DNA of 64,000 nucleotides from the NCBI RefSeq assembly GCF_006740045.1, contig NZ_AP019749.1, forward strand, positions 3,119,001 through 3,183,000, read 5' to 3'. The position numbers and the translations under genes were made by a program. Each line of letters begins with the position of its first letter. The first letter of the stretch is position 1. Of this stretch, positions 42,434-50,410 are shown one piece after another. Source of the DNA: Comamonas terrigena NBRC 13299. Lineage in GTDB: Bacteria > Pseudomonadota > Gammaproteobacteria > Burkholderiales > Burkholderiaceae_C. The notes below the pieces were generated by a model. That model searched no databases. It was not told the DNA's origin and saw only the letters and a program-made list of their open reading frames with translations.

Positions 42434-42673
42434 ATGAACACAGCTACCACTCCACGCCGCAACACCCCGGGCCGCGTGCCCATTCTGGGTGATCTGGTCC
42501 TGGCAGATGAAGCCACAGCGCGCCCCGCAGCCCACAAGGTGCCCATTACCCTGGACGGCCCCTACCCCAAGCGCCTGCGCCGCGTAGTCCGTGCTCGCCG
42601 CACCTGGGGCGCTGCCCTGGTGGTGATCGCCGTCACCCTGGCGTTGCATGGCCTGCGGCACTTCATGGGGTAG
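42434..42673 (+). CDS. Small membrane protein, unknown
   Basis: 79 residues; basic N-terminal region (KRLRRVVRARRTW) followed by one membrane helix (GAALVVIAVTLALHGL). TAAGGAG precedes ATG 42434. No family recognised. Confidence 0.6.
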   Translation: MNTATTPRRNTPGRVPILGDLVLADEATARPAAHKVPITLDGPYPKRLRRVVRARRTWGAALVVIAVTLALHGLRHFMG

Positions 42674-42675
42674 CC

Positions 42676-42777
42676 ATGGCCCGCAAAACCATCAAGGCCA
42701 TTGCCGCCCACCTGATGACCGTGGCACTGGCCACGGCCGCAGCTGCGGTCCAAACCCTGCCAGGAGCGCATCCATGA
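42676..42777 (+). CDS. 33-residue small protein
   Basis: Starts 3 bp after the previous stop and overlaps the next ATG by 4 bp (ATGA). MARKTIKAIAAHLMTVALAT is a basic start plus a hydrophobic helix, a possible membrane peptide. Supported mainly by the tight packing of this operon. Confidence 0.45.
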   Translation: MARKTIKAIAAHLMTVALATAAAAVQTLPGAHP

Positions 42778-43097
42778 CTACCGAACCTCTGGTGGAAGTT
42801 ATCGGCACCTTGGCCGAGCCACCCCGGCCGCAGATGCAGCCCGTGGGCGAAGCAGGCGATGCCCTCCCCGTGCTGAAGCTGGTGCTGCAGGACTGCGGTG
42901 TCAGCAATAAGCGCCTGACCGCAACCCAAGTGTTCCCCGTGGGCGGAATGGCCGCCTGCCACCACCGCGCCGCACAGCTGCAAGTCGGCATGCGGCTGCG
43001 CCTGCAGACGCCGGCTTCCCACATCGAATGGCACATGGCCGATGTGCACCACATCCACATCATCAAACCCGAAACCCAGGAGCAAGCAAATGCCTGA
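42774..43097 (+). CDS. Hypothetical phage protein, beta-rich
   Basis: 107 residues: VEVIGTLAEPPRPQMQPVGEAGDALPVLKLVLQD, CHHRAAQLQVGMRLRLQTPASHIEWHMADVHHIHI. Alternating strands with a closing histidine-rich strand suggest a small OB-like fold, possibly nucleic-acid binding; this is inference. Translationally coupled on both sides. Confidence 0.55.
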   Translation: MTTEPLVEVIGTLAEPPRPQMQPVGEAGDALPVLKLVLQDCGVSNKRLTATQVFPVGGMAACHHRAAQLQVGMRLRLQTPASHIEWHMADVHHIHIIKPETQEQANA

Positions 43098-43725
43098 TCT
43101 GGACCGAATCAAATTCGTGATCGAAACCCTGCCCGGCGCCCGCGCTCAGGTATCCATCGACATGCCCGCACCCCACCCCGGCATGCGCATCGGCACGCCT
43201 GCCCACTCCCTGGCAATCGACGCCCTGGGCTGGCTGGGCAAGCAGCCGGCGGTGGCGGGCTTTGTGTACAGCCCCGACCCAGCAACCCACAGCGATGACC
43301 AGCAGATCCTGCTGGCCGCATCCAGCTTGCTGCAAGGCAGCGGCTATCACGCTGCCGCTGCCGCCGTGCTGCGCGCAATGGATGCCCCTGGACTCAAGCT
43401 GACAGCCGCAGCACACGATGTACTGAAGGAGCGTGCACGGCAGGTAGCGCAGGAAGGCTACGACACCGAGCACGACGACAGCCATGTGAACGACGAGATT
43501 GCCGCCATGGCAGCGCTGCTTGTCATGCCCGAGGCTGCACGTGACTGGGACGCCAGCAGCACCGGCTACGGCCGCACCTTTGGCGAAGCCATCCTGCCAC
43601 CGGACTGGAACTATCCACGCCTTGGCGACCGCCGCGACCAACTGGTGAAGGGTGCAGCCATGGCGCTGGCCGAGATTGAACGCATCGACCGTGCCGCCCA
43701 GGCCAGCAATGGAGCCGCAGCATGA
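43090..43725 (+). CDS. Phage protein with EGYDTEHDDSH-type C-terminal domain
   Basis: 211 residues. The C-terminal half (VLKERARQVAQEGYDTEHDDSHVNDEIAAMA... PPDWNYPRLGDRRDQLVKGAAMALAEIERIDR) is a widely distributed phage/prophage module of unknown function; the N-terminal half is a different small domain. ATG 43090 overlaps the previous stop by 8 bp. Confidence 0.7.
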   Translation: MPDLDRIKFVIETLPGARAQVSIDMPAPHPGMRIGTPAHSLAIDALGWLGKQPAVAGFVYSPDPATHSDDQQILLAASSLLQGSGYHAAAAAVLRAMDAPGLKLTAAAHDVLKERARQVAQEGYDTEHDDSHVNDEIAAMAALLVMPEAARDWDASSTGYGRTFGEAILPPDWNYPRLGDRRDQLVKGAAMALAEIERIDRAAQASNGAAA

Positions 43726-43985
43726 CCACATCTCGCCTCACGCCTGAGCAACAGGCAGAGAACAGACGCCTTTGGACCATCGCAGTCGAGAACGCCAAAC
43801 GCACTCTCAAGGCCGGCGACCGCCTCCGCGTCACAAAGTGCCCCGGCACAAAGCGGTGGATCACCTTCGCCGGATGGGACGGCAATTGGATCGTCTCCAA
43901 GTCAGGAATCAACGACTTCAGCCCACGCTGCGTGGACCGCGTCAACAGCTTGGCAGTTGACTTCACCCAGGAAGGCACAGCATGA
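43722..43985 (+). CDS. Small hypothetical phage protein
   Basis: 87 residues: LTPEQQAENRRLWTIAVENAKRTLKAGDRLRVTKCPGTKRWITFAGWDGNWIVSKSGIND. Basic, KOW/SH3-like in appearance, with ATGA overlaps at both ends. Encoded directly before the ParB-like protein. Confidence 0.6.
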   Translation: MTTSRLTPEQQAENRRLWTIAVENAKRTLKAGDRLRVTKCPGTKRWITFAGWDGNWIVSKSGINDFSPRCVDRVNSLAVDFTQEGTA

Positions 43986-46264
43986 CCGACGCACACGACA
44001 CCATCACCCATGCCATCCCGGCGGCCGGCGCCGGTGCTGGCTTCGCGCACCTGCCCGTGTTGAGCATTGCCCGTAGTCTGACAAACCCGCGCAAGCACTT
44101 CGACCCGGTATTCCTGCAGGAGCTGGCAGACAGCATCAAGGCCACGGGCGTGCACCAGCCTATTCTGGTTCGCCCTTTGCCCGCCCACCGCGTGGCAGAT
44201 GAACAGGCATGGGCCAAGACCGAGAAGCGCGAGCGCGCACAGTACGAACTGATCGCCGGGGAACACCGCTGGCGTGCCTGCCAGATGGCGGGCATGGCCG
44301 AGATACCGGCGATGATCCGCGACATGACCGACGCCGAGGCACTGGAAGCCCAGGTGATTGAAAACCTTCAGCGCAAAGACGTGTCCGAGCTGGAGGAAGC
44401 CGAGGGCTTTCAGGTGCTGATGCAGCACCAGGGCATCAGCGCCGACCAGATGGGCGCCAAGATCGGCAAGAGCCGCGCCTATGTGTATGGCCGACTCAAG
44501 ATACTGGACCTGTGCGAAGAGGGGCGCCAGGCATTGCGGGAGGGCAAGCTGGACTATTCCTGCGGCTTACCCATTGCCCGCATTCCCAACGAGCAACTGC
44601 AGCTCAAAGCCCTGCAGCGTGCAATTGCCCCTCATGGGGGCTGGAACGACGGTGGCCGCAGCCGCATGAGCGCCCGCGAAGTCCAGTATATGTGCCAGAG
44701 CGAATTCATGACCAAGCTGGAATATGCCCGGTTTGATCGTGAGGACGCCACCTTGTGCGCCACCGCCGGCGCCTGCTCCACTTGCCCTAACCGGACCGGA
44801 GCCAACCCCGATCTGTTTACGGACGTGGACAGTGCAGACGTGTGCACAAACCCACCCTGCTTCAAAGCCAAGGAAGAAGCCCACGCAGTGCGCGTGCGCA
44901 AACAAGCCCAGGACATGGGCTGCGAGATCATCGACGGCCGCGCTGCCAAGGAACTGGTGCCCAGCGCCTATTCCGGCGGGGTCACCGGCTACCTGCGGCT
45001 GGACAGCCCATCTGACAGCCCCGTCAAAGGCAAGACGCTGCGCAAGCTGACGCACAAGGCACTTGAGGAGTCAGGCATCAAGCCGACCATGGTGGTCAAC
45101 CCCCATGACGAGAAAGAACTGATTGCCGTGGTGACGCCCAACCAGGCCGAAGAACTGCTGAAGATGGCCGGCAAGGCCGAAGCCCACAAGCAGCTGCTGG
45201 CCGACAACGAGCGCGACGCCAAACAGAACGAGCAGAACCAGAAAAAGCAGGCTGAAGAAACCTACGAGCGCGATTGGCGCACCGAGGTTGCCCGACAGAT
45301 TGCGGTGCACACCAAAGAGCCAAGCGACGCCTGCCTTGTTACTGCCGCCCGCATGGTGACGCAGCACCTGGCCACATCCCTCAATGGCGAATATGCCAAG
45401 GAGCTGTGCAAGATGCTGGAGCTGGGCAAGGTAGCCCCCAAGGATGCGATACGCGACCTGGCGAACGATTGGGCGCACCCAATCGCCCTGGCGGGCGCAA
45501 TCCTTGCCTTGCGCGATAAGCACTACTCCCCTTGGTACTACGAGCACAACCCCTCGGCACCGCGCAATCCCGAACTGATGGCAATGGCAGAGGCTTGCGG
45601 TGTTGATGTGGAAGCCATCAAGGCCCAGGTGAAGGCCAACATGCGCGCAGCGGCCAAGCAATCCGCCAACCCGGCGGAGGGCGATACACCCCTTCCTCCG
45701 GCTGCGCGTGCTGGCGCGGATGGCAAAGGTGGCAAAGCCAAAAAATCCAAAAATCCCGCTGCGCGTGCGGCCGAGGATGCGGAAAAGCTCAGCTCCGCTG
45801 CGGCCACCGCCGGCATCGCTGCCGCGCTGCAGTCGTTGTCCGGGGATGCAGCACCAGGCGCGGCCGAAGCCGCGCTAGGCGACGAAGCGGTGCCAGTCGC
45901 GGCTGCGGCCGCGCAGGCACCGGCACCCCTGGTGACATTGAAGCGACCCAAGCCGACCGCGCCCGCCGCTGACACCCCAGCCAGTGGGGGGCAGCAGGAA
46001 CCTGCCGGCGATGCCCAGGACAGTGCAGACGCAAAGACTGCCACGGCGCCTAAGCAGGTTTACACGCCCGAAGAACTGCTGGCAAACCGCGTGACCGTGC
46101 TGCCCAATGCAACGGGCCGGGGCAAGAAAATCTACATCGGGGACGAAGGCACGGTGGTGGCCATCATGGGCGACGCTGCGGTGGACGTGTCTTTCCCTGG
46201 CCCCAAGGGCTGCAAGCCCGTGCGCGTGGCATTCCACGTAACCGAACTGGAGCTGGCGGAATGA
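43982..46264 (+). CDS. ParB-like CTPase/DNA-binding protein, phage-encoded
   Basis: 760 residues. The N-terminal ParB domain carries the CTP-clamp motifs: TNPRKHF (34-40), GEHRWRA (93-99) and ENLQR (127-131). A central helix-turn-helix follows (GISADQMGAKIGKSRAYVYGRLKILDL, about 150-180), then cysteines arranged as a zinc site (CATAGACSTCPNR and CTNPPC), a charged helical region, an Ala/Pro/Lys-rich linker at about 550-690, and a KOW-like end (GDEGTVVAIMGDAAVDVSF). No ParA gene is in the prophage. Palindromes with a parS-like CACGTG centre are dispersed over the prophage, one within this gene. Confidence 0.85.
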   Translation: MTDAHDTITHAIPAAGAGAGFAHLPVLSIARSLTNPRKHFDPVFLQELADSIKATGVHQPILVRPLPAHRVADEQAWAKTEKRERAQYELIAGEHRWRACQMAGMAEIPAMIRDMTDAEALEAQVIENLQRKDVSELEEAEGFQVLMQHQGISADQMGAKIGKSRAYVYGRLKILDLCEEGRQALREGKLDYSCGLPIARIPNEQLQLKALQRAIAPHGGWNDGGRSRMSAREVQYMCQSEFMTKLEYARFDREDATLCATAGACSTCPNRTGANPDLFTDVDSADVCTNPPCFKAKEEAHAVRVRKQAQDMGCEIIDGRAAKELVPSAYSGGVTGYLRLDSPSDSPVKGKTLRKLTHKALEESGIKPTMVVNPHDEKELIAVVTPNQAEELLKMAGKAEAHKQLLADNERDAKQNEQNQKKQAEETYERDWRTEVARQIAVHTKEPSDACLVTAARMVTQHLATSLNGEYAKELCKMLELGKVAPKDAIRDLANDWAHPIALAGAILALRDKHYSPWYYEHNPSAPRNPELMAMAEACGVDVEAIKAQVKANMRAAAKQSANPAEGDTPLPPAARAGADGKGGKAKKSKNPAARAAEDAEKLSSAAATAGIAAALQSLSGDAAPGAAEAALGDEAVPVAAAAAQAPAPLVTLKRPKPTAPAADTPASGGQQEPAGDAQDSADAKTATAPKQVYTPEELLANRVTVLPNATGRGKKIYIGDEGTVVAIMGDAAVDVSFPGPKGCKPVRVAFHVTELELAE
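44832..44847. repeat. Dispersed CACGTG-type motif, copy 6
   Basis: GTGCAGACGTGTGCAC, consensus except at the free sixth position; inside the ParB-like gene, encoding ADVCT. Confidence 0.55.
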
Positions 46265-46506
46265 AAGCCGTAGACCACAAGCTCTGCAAGAAATGCAATG
46301 AAGAGTGGCCGGCTGATACCGAGTTTTTCTACTCGCAGCCGGGCGGCTATCTGAACCTGGCGCACTGCTGCAAGGCTTGCTACAAGGAGCACGTGCGCCG
46401 GGCTGATAGCCGCCGCAAGGAGCCCGTTGCAGCCGCCGCCCCACGAATCACCGACTGCCTGCAAGGCCTGCTGACTGGCCTGCTGCACCAAGGAGCCCGC
46501 GCATGA
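46261..46506 (+). CDS. Small zinc-binding protein
   Basis: 81 residues. CKKCNEEWPADTEFFYSQPGGYLNLAHCCKACYKEHVRR gives a C-x2-C ... C-x2-C zinc-ribbon/HNH-like core of the type seen in truncated HNH proteins, without the catalytic histidines. ATGA overlap with the ParB-like stop. Confidence 0.65.
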   Translation: MKAVDHKLCKKCNEEWPADTEFFYSQPGGYLNLAHCCKACYKEHVRRADSRRKEPVAAAAPRITDCLQGLLTGLLHQGARA

Positions 46507-47030
46507 GCCGCACCCGCTTTTTCCGCAGCGGTGGCAAGCCACAAGGCGATCCGCTGAAGGCTATCAACCACCACCACACCTTGCTCAAGGCCCAGGAAGT
46601 GGCGGACACCATGCAGCCCCTGCGCGATGGCTTCGGCGTGATGCGCGCCGGGGTGGCGTCCCATGACCATTACGTGGTGGTTTACACCATCTTCCGCATC
46701 GCCAGCGAGATTGAGAAGCAAGGCGTTGTGCGCGGCCTGGCTGAACACATTCAGCAAGCCCTGCAGGCATGCGACAGCTACTACAGCAGGTGCATGTGTG
46801 CAGACGTATGGACAGCGCACGAGCTGGAATTCTCCGAGCTGGACGCCATGGCCAACATGATCGAACTGCACGAGTTCCAGCTTAAGCAGTTGACGCTTGC
46901 AGAGCTACATGCTGCTGCCAGGAAGCTGATCGCCCGCACGCAAAGCACCGGGGGCGAGGTCTACCGGGCCGACATCGACCTGAAGAACATGAAGCCCATG
47001 CAACAACAAAAACAAGGAGTGCCGGCATGA
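46503..47030 (+). CDS. Hypothetical phage protein
   Basis: 175 residues, largely helical: PLKAINHHHTLLKAQEVADTMQPLRDGFGVMRAG, then EIEKQGVVRGLAEHIQQALQACDSYYSRC and ELDAMANMIELHEFQLKQLTLAEL. Common in prophages of this family beside ParB-like genes, as far as I recall; function unknown. Coupled to both neighbours. Confidence 0.62.
   Translation: MSRTRFFRSGGKPQGDPLKAINHHHTLLKAQEVADTMQPLRDGFGVMRAGVASHDHYVVVYTIFRIASEIEKQGVVRGLAEHIQQALQACDSYYSRCMCADVWTAHELEFSELDAMANMIELHEFQLKQLTLAELHAAARKLIARTQSTGGEVYRADIDLKNMKPMQQQKQGVPA
46798..46813 (+). repeat. Dispersed CACGTG-type motif, degenerate copy 7
   Basis: GTGCAGACGTATGGAC, two mismatches to the consensus outside the free position, with an adjacent GTGCATGTGTGCAG. 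Weakest member. Confidence 0.3.
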
Positions 47031-47290
47031 TTGGTGACCAACAAACTGGCGCCATCGATGGCGTCCACATCCACGCGGTAGTGTTTGAAGGACTGACCGT
47101 CACCGTCAATGGCGTGCCCGCCCAGTTGGCTATCGTTGCCGCAGACGGAACTATCGTGGCGGCCGGCAAAGATGTGGCCCGCGAAGTCGAAGCCGTGGCC
47201 GTCAACTGCCACCGAAATTTTCTCAAAGGTGAAGGACATCTGCGTGTACTCAGCAACCCCATCCCCACCAAGGTGCGCGCTGCCGCCTAA
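47027..47290 (+). CDS. Small beta-rich phage protein, last gene of the rightward operon
   Basis: 87 residues: GVHIHAVVFEGLTVTVNGVPAQLAIVAADGTIVAAGKDVAREVEAVAVNCHRNFLKGEGHLRVL. Alternating hydrophobic strands; unknown. Coupled to the preceding gene and followed by a terminator. Confidence 0.6.
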   Translation: MIGDQQTGAIDGVHIHAVVFEGLTVTVNGVPAQLAIVAADGTIVAAGKDVAREVEAVAVNCHRNFLKGEGHLRVLSNPIPTKVRAAA

Positions 47291-47307
47291 TAGCAAGCCC
47301 CAAAAAA

Positions 47308-47341
47308 GAAAGCCGCCCGGTCAAGCCGAGGCGGCTTTTTT
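47308..47341 (+). terminator. Terminator closing the prophage rightward operon
   Basis: Arms AAAGCCGCC and GGCGGCTTT with a 12-nt loop followed by TTTTT; 20 bp after the last phage stop and 36 bp before the prophage boundary. Confidence 0.88.
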
Positions 47342-47376
47342 ACGTCTGCAGCAGACGTATACATAAACAATCGCAT

Positions 47377-47381
47377 GGGCA
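47377..47381 (-). repeat. Prophage attachment core, right
   Basis: Minus-strand TGCCC at the end of the displaced rimO 5' fragment, covering its Cys22 codon; partner of 11143-11147. Phage DNA begins at lower coordinates (ATGCGATTG on the minus strand). Confidence 0.85.
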
Positions 47382-47444
47382 GCCCAGCGACACAAAGCCC
47401 ACTTTGGGGGCGCTGGCTACAGGGGTGTTTGCTTCGCTTGTCAT
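47377..47444 (-). pseudogene. rimO: Displaced native 5' end of rimO
   Basis: Codons 1-22 of the chromosomal rimO: MTSEANTPVASAPKVGFVSL, then GCP, then phage sequence and loss of frame. It keeps its start context, and upstream (47445-47580) lies the probable native promoter: TTGCAC (47554-47559) and TAGAAT (47529-47534) with a 19-bp spacer on the minus strand. Transcription from here would enter the prophage antisense to its rightward operon. Confidence 0.9.
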
Positions 47445-47602
47445 GGTGTTTCCGTGTGGGGAGGATTCCGTCCGCCGCAAGAAGCTTGCAGGCACTTTCC
47501 GGCCCTGCCAGACAAAATCGAACCGGGCATTCTATCGGCTCGCCCCACGGCATGTGCAAAGCAGGGCATCCTGGCGGCCCCGGCCCTCTGATCTACCCCT
47601 GG

Positions 47603-47635
47603 CTGCCCTCTGCCCGGTGCCCGACCAGAGGGCAG
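47603..47635 (-). terminator. Original chemoreceptor-gene terminator hairpin
   Basis: Perfect 10-bp arms CTGCCCTCTG / CAGAGGGCAG with a 13-nt loop, 7 bp beyond the orphan copy of the chemoreceptor 3' end. It lacks a clear T-run. It marks 47642-47685 as the native end of that gene. Confidence 0.6.
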
Positions 47636-47641
47636 TCGGTG

Positions 47642-47685
47642 TCAGCCCGCGCGCGTCACGAACAGGGCGGCGCGCTGTTCCATCT
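47642..47685 (-). repeat. 44-bp direct repeat, orphan copy of the chemoreceptor gene 3' end
   Basis: Matches 48929-48972 at 42 of 44 positions. It encodes [13 protein letters not shown] plus stop, against VTRTG in the intact gene. Flanks the HEPN mini-island on the left. Confidence 0.93.
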
Positions 47686-47833
47686 ATAGCTAGAAATCTG
47701 GCGGCTCTCGAAATTTCGGACCAAAGACCGGGAGGCATTACCAAGTTGACCGCTTCTAGCCTTATTCGCCTACCCGAGCGACTACCACGTCCAGTGCATT
47801 GCTTTGAATTGCGACATGCTTTATCAACAGCCA

Positions 47834-48841
47834 CTAACCACTATGGGAGACCGGGTTGCAAATAGCCAGGGTGTATGAAAAATTCCACTGAACATCCGCC
47901 ACGCCGCGTCCAACACATTCTTGCAATGTCGCAAGCAACAACCTGACTGCCAAGCCAGTTCCTTCCGACATTTTTCTGGCATCGCAAGATTCTTCAAGAT
48001 TTGTTTTTCCATAAGCATGTCGATACGGCAATCGAGCTGCTCCATGAACAAATTTAGAACGAAGGTCGTACAAGTGGCCAACCAAATTCGCCTTGCTTGG
48101 CCACGCTCCTAACCACAAGCGCGCTTTGTCAGATAGCTGGCGACGAAGATCACCAACGCCATCACAGTAGAACGCCTCGAGACCTTGCATTGCGCGAAAG
48201 AGTGCTTCACCTTCACGATCGTAGTTTTGACCAATGCAATACGTATAAGCGGCAAACGCACGCTGAATTCTTGACTCAGCGAATGGCGCCTTGTCCATTT
48301 CACAATCGACAAACCAGTCCACAACATCAACCATAGCGAGCTGCTTCAACGATGGCCACGCGTCAGAATGAGGCAAGTCAATCAAGCTTGCTTTGCGGTC
48401 AAGAGAGACTAATGCCGTCTCGCCACTAGCAATCATGCCTTCTGAAGTCCATATACAGCCTGGCGCAGAAATTTCGGAGAGCTGCAGCGCAACACCGATT
48501 CCATCAGCCAAGCAATACGCTACCCCAGTTAGGATCAATAACTCTCGATCCGAATCACTTAAGTCACCCCAATCTTCGCCAGCACTAACCGCGACATGTG
48601 CTGAAACCCGAAAGAACTTGAACCATGGGGGGCGAGCTACAACTGATCGCCCTAAAAGCCATGGAGGAGCGTCTTCAGCAGAAATCTTCGCCGACTTAAC
48701 TTCTTTGGCTAACTTTGGAAGCACATCTGGCAAGGACCAAATCCAGTCTTGAATCCCTTGCTCAAACTCCTTTTGGTACTCAATGTCAGGCAACCCTACA
48801 CGGACTGGGATCCATGCATCGACAACTCTTTCAATCATCAT
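47834..48841 (-). CDS. Apea-like HEPN-domain protein, probable defence cargo
   Basis: 335 residues. The C-terminal part matches the Apea-like HEPN pattern: FRAMQGLEAFYCDGVGDLRR, then GHLYDLRSKFVHGAARLP with the HEPN nuclease signature R261-x4-H266. Residues 1-190 form a separate region with ARPPWFKFFRV and several tryptophans, which may sense a trigger. HEPN proteins are often RNases in phage defence or toxin systems. Start: GAGGGG precedes ATG 48841; TTG 48844 is possible. Codon use is AT-richer than in the flanking chromosome. Single-gene cargo; no antitoxin visible. Confidence 0.78.
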   Translation of the reverse strand: MMIERVVDAWIPVRVGLPDIEYQKEFEQGIQDWIWSLPDVLPKLAKEVKSAKISAEDAPPWLLGRSVVARPPWFKFFRVSAHVAVSAGEDWGDLSDSDRELLILTGVAYCLADGIGVALQLSEISAPGCIWTSEGMIASGETALVSLDRKASLIDLPHSDAWPSLKQLAMVDVVDWFVDCEMDKAPFAESRIQRAFAAYTYCIGQNYDREGEALFRAMQGLEAFYCDGVGDLRRQLSDKARLWLGAWPSKANLVGHLYDLRSKFVHGAARLPYRHAYGKTNLEESCDARKMSEGTGLAVRLLLATLQECVGRGVADVQWNFSYTLAICNPVSHSG

Positions 48842-48928
48842 CAACGCCCCTCACGATGCATCTGTGGCCTCATATTCTGAGTCTTCGAAAAAATCAGGCC
48901 AGCCACGCCATGGGTTATAGAGCACAAC

Positions 48929-48972
48929 TCAGCCCGTGCGCGTCACAAACAGGGCGGCGCGCTGTTCCATCT
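48929..48972 (-). repeat. 44-bp direct repeat, chemoreceptor-proximal copy
   Basis: Last 13 codons and stop of the chemoreceptor gene; two mismatches to 47642-47685. Confidence 0.93.
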
Positions 48973-50410
48973 GCTGGGTGTGGGCCTGCAGCATCTGCGC
49001 CGTGGCCAGGGACTGCTCGGCCAGCTCGGCATTCTGCGCGGTGGCCTGCTCCAGCTGGCCGATGGCGTCGCTGATCTGGGCAATGCCTTCGTGCTGCTGC
49101 ACCGCCGCCTGGGCGATGTCCTGCATGCGCTCGGCGACTTCGCCGATGCGGCTTTCAAAGCCTTGCATCACGGACTGCACCTGGCCGCTCAAGGCTGCGC
49201 CCTGGGCCACGGCCTGCACGGAGCGGTCGATCTGGCGGCGGATGTCCTTGGCCGCTTCGCCGCTGCGCAGCGCCAGGCGGCGCACTTCCTCGGCCACCAC
49301 GGCAAAGCCGCGGCCCTGCTCACCGGCACGGGCGGCTTCCACGGCGGCATTCAGCGCCAGCAGATTGGTCTGGAAGGCCAGGCTGTCCACCACGCCCACG
49401 ATGCTGGCGATTTCGTCCGAGCCGCGCTGCACGGTCTGCATGTTCTGCACCAGCTGGTCCACCATGCTGCCGCCCTGGCGGGCGTCCTGCGCGGCCTGCC
49501 CCACCAGGCCGTGGGCATGCTGGGCGATCTGCGCCGTGCTGCCCACGGTCTGGCGGATTTCGTGGGCGGCGGTGGCGGTTTCCTCCACGCTGTGGCGGGC
49601 CTGTTCGGTGCGGGCCGACAGCTCCTGGCTGCCCGCCGCAATGCGGGCGCTCGCCGACTGCAGGGCCGCTGCCGTCTGCTTGACGCTGTCCACCGTGTCA
49701 TGCACGCGCATGAACATCTGCTGCAGGCGCTGGGCCACGGCCGTGACCACGGGCGCAGCGGCCACATCCAGCACCATTGCCTGTGGCTGGTCCACCTGCT
49801 GCACCAGGGCATTGAGTTCCCGCCCTTGCGAGAACGCCTGGTTCATGCGGTAGACGATGAAGATCTCCACCCCGGTCTGCAGCACCACATAGGCGGCATG
49901 CAGCAGCACGCGCGGGAAGCTGGCTTCCGTCAGGCAGTACATGCCCAGGCCCCAGGCCTGCAGGCGGTCGAACAGCACATGGTGCACGGCAAAGAAGGCT
50001 GCGCAGGCCAGCACCACCCGCCAGTCGCGGTAGACCATGACCAGCGCCAGCGTGACGAAGACGCCGAAGTGGAATTCGATCATGCCCAGCGAGACCTGGA
50101 TGTGCAGCGCCACGGTGGCGCTCAGCAGCAGCGGCAGCACAAAGCGCGTCCACTGCGAACCACGGGCCAGGGCGTACGAGGCCAGCGCCAGCGCCGCCAC
50201 TGCGCCCCCGGCCACAGCGGGCAGCACCGCCGTGCTCATCACCGCACCGATGACCACGGCCACGGCGGCCGACACCAGGGTCAGCAGCAGCAGCAACAGA
50301 TCCGCCTGCCGGCCGACCGCCTGCGCATCCAGCGGCACTTCCGCCTGGCTGCGCGCCTGTATCCCTGCAGAACCGCCGCGGGCCTGCTCCCGAATTTCAA
50401 CACCGTACAT
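48929..50410 (-). CDS. Methyl-accepting chemotaxis protein with membrane N-terminal domain
   Basis: 493 residues. The N-terminal half contains about five or six membrane helices (40-185) and no large periplasmic loop, so it may sense from within the membrane; FFAVHHVLF holds a histidine pair. A HAMP-less linker leads to the signalling coiled coil with the invariant hairpin [41 protein letters not shown]. The C terminus was rebuilt by the mini-island (T for A at the second-last residue). It sits between phaR and the prophage in the same orientation as rimO. Confidence 0.92.
   Translation of the reverse strand: MYGVEIREQARGGSAGIQARSQAEVPLDAQAVGRQADLLLLLLTLVSAAVAVVIGAVMSTAVLPAVAGGAVAALALASYALARGSQWTRFVLPLLLSATVALHIQVSLGMIEFHFGVFVTLALVMVYRDWRVVLACAAFFAVHHVLFDRLQAWGLGMYCLTEASFPRVLLHAAYVVLQTGVEIFIVYRMNQAFSQGRELNALVQQVDQPQAMVLDVAAAPVVTAVAQRLQQMFMRVHDTVDSVKQTAAALQSASARIAAGSQELSARTEQARHSVEETATAAHEIRQTVGSTAQIAQHAHGLVGQAAQDARQGGSMVDQLVQNMQTVQRGSDEIASIVGVVDSLAFQTNLLALNAAVEAARAGEQGRGFAVVAEEVRRLALRSGEAAKDIRRQIDRSVQAVAQGAALSGQVQSVMQGFESRIGEVAERMQDIAQAAVQQHEGIAQISDAIGQLEQATAQNAELAEQSLATAQMLQAHTQQMEQRAALFVTRTG

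Larger units (their letters stand above)
11147..47376. mobile_element. Integrated prophage, about 36 kb, HK97-type head with Mu-like contractile tail
   Basis: Bounded by split halves of rimO: the body of rimO at 9810-11147 and its native 5' end at 47377-47444, sharing the core TGCCC on the minus strand. It contains a serine recombinase at the left edge, lysis and tail genes, head genes, replication genes, a divergent immunity region and an accessory rightward operon ending in a terminator 36 bp before the right boundary. All expected structural modules are present and uninterrupted, so the element looks intact. The head/tail combination is like phage SfV. Confidence 0.95.
47686..48972. mobile_element. 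1.3-kb mini-island inserted in the chemoreceptor 3' end
   Basis: The DNA between the two 44-bp repeats is AT-richer than both sides and carries one gene. One repeat copy remains joined to the original terminator, and the other, brought by the element, completes the chemoreceptor frame: the usual signature of site-specific insertion into a gene end. There is no recombinase inside, so it is non-autonomous or a remnant. The stretch 47686-47833 shows no gene. Confidence 0.78.

Noticed and set aside
41702..47290. Complete ParABS partition locus
   Set aside because: I looked for a Walker-type ParA beside the ParB-like gene and found none in the prophage; the P-loop protein at 41702 is VirE-type.
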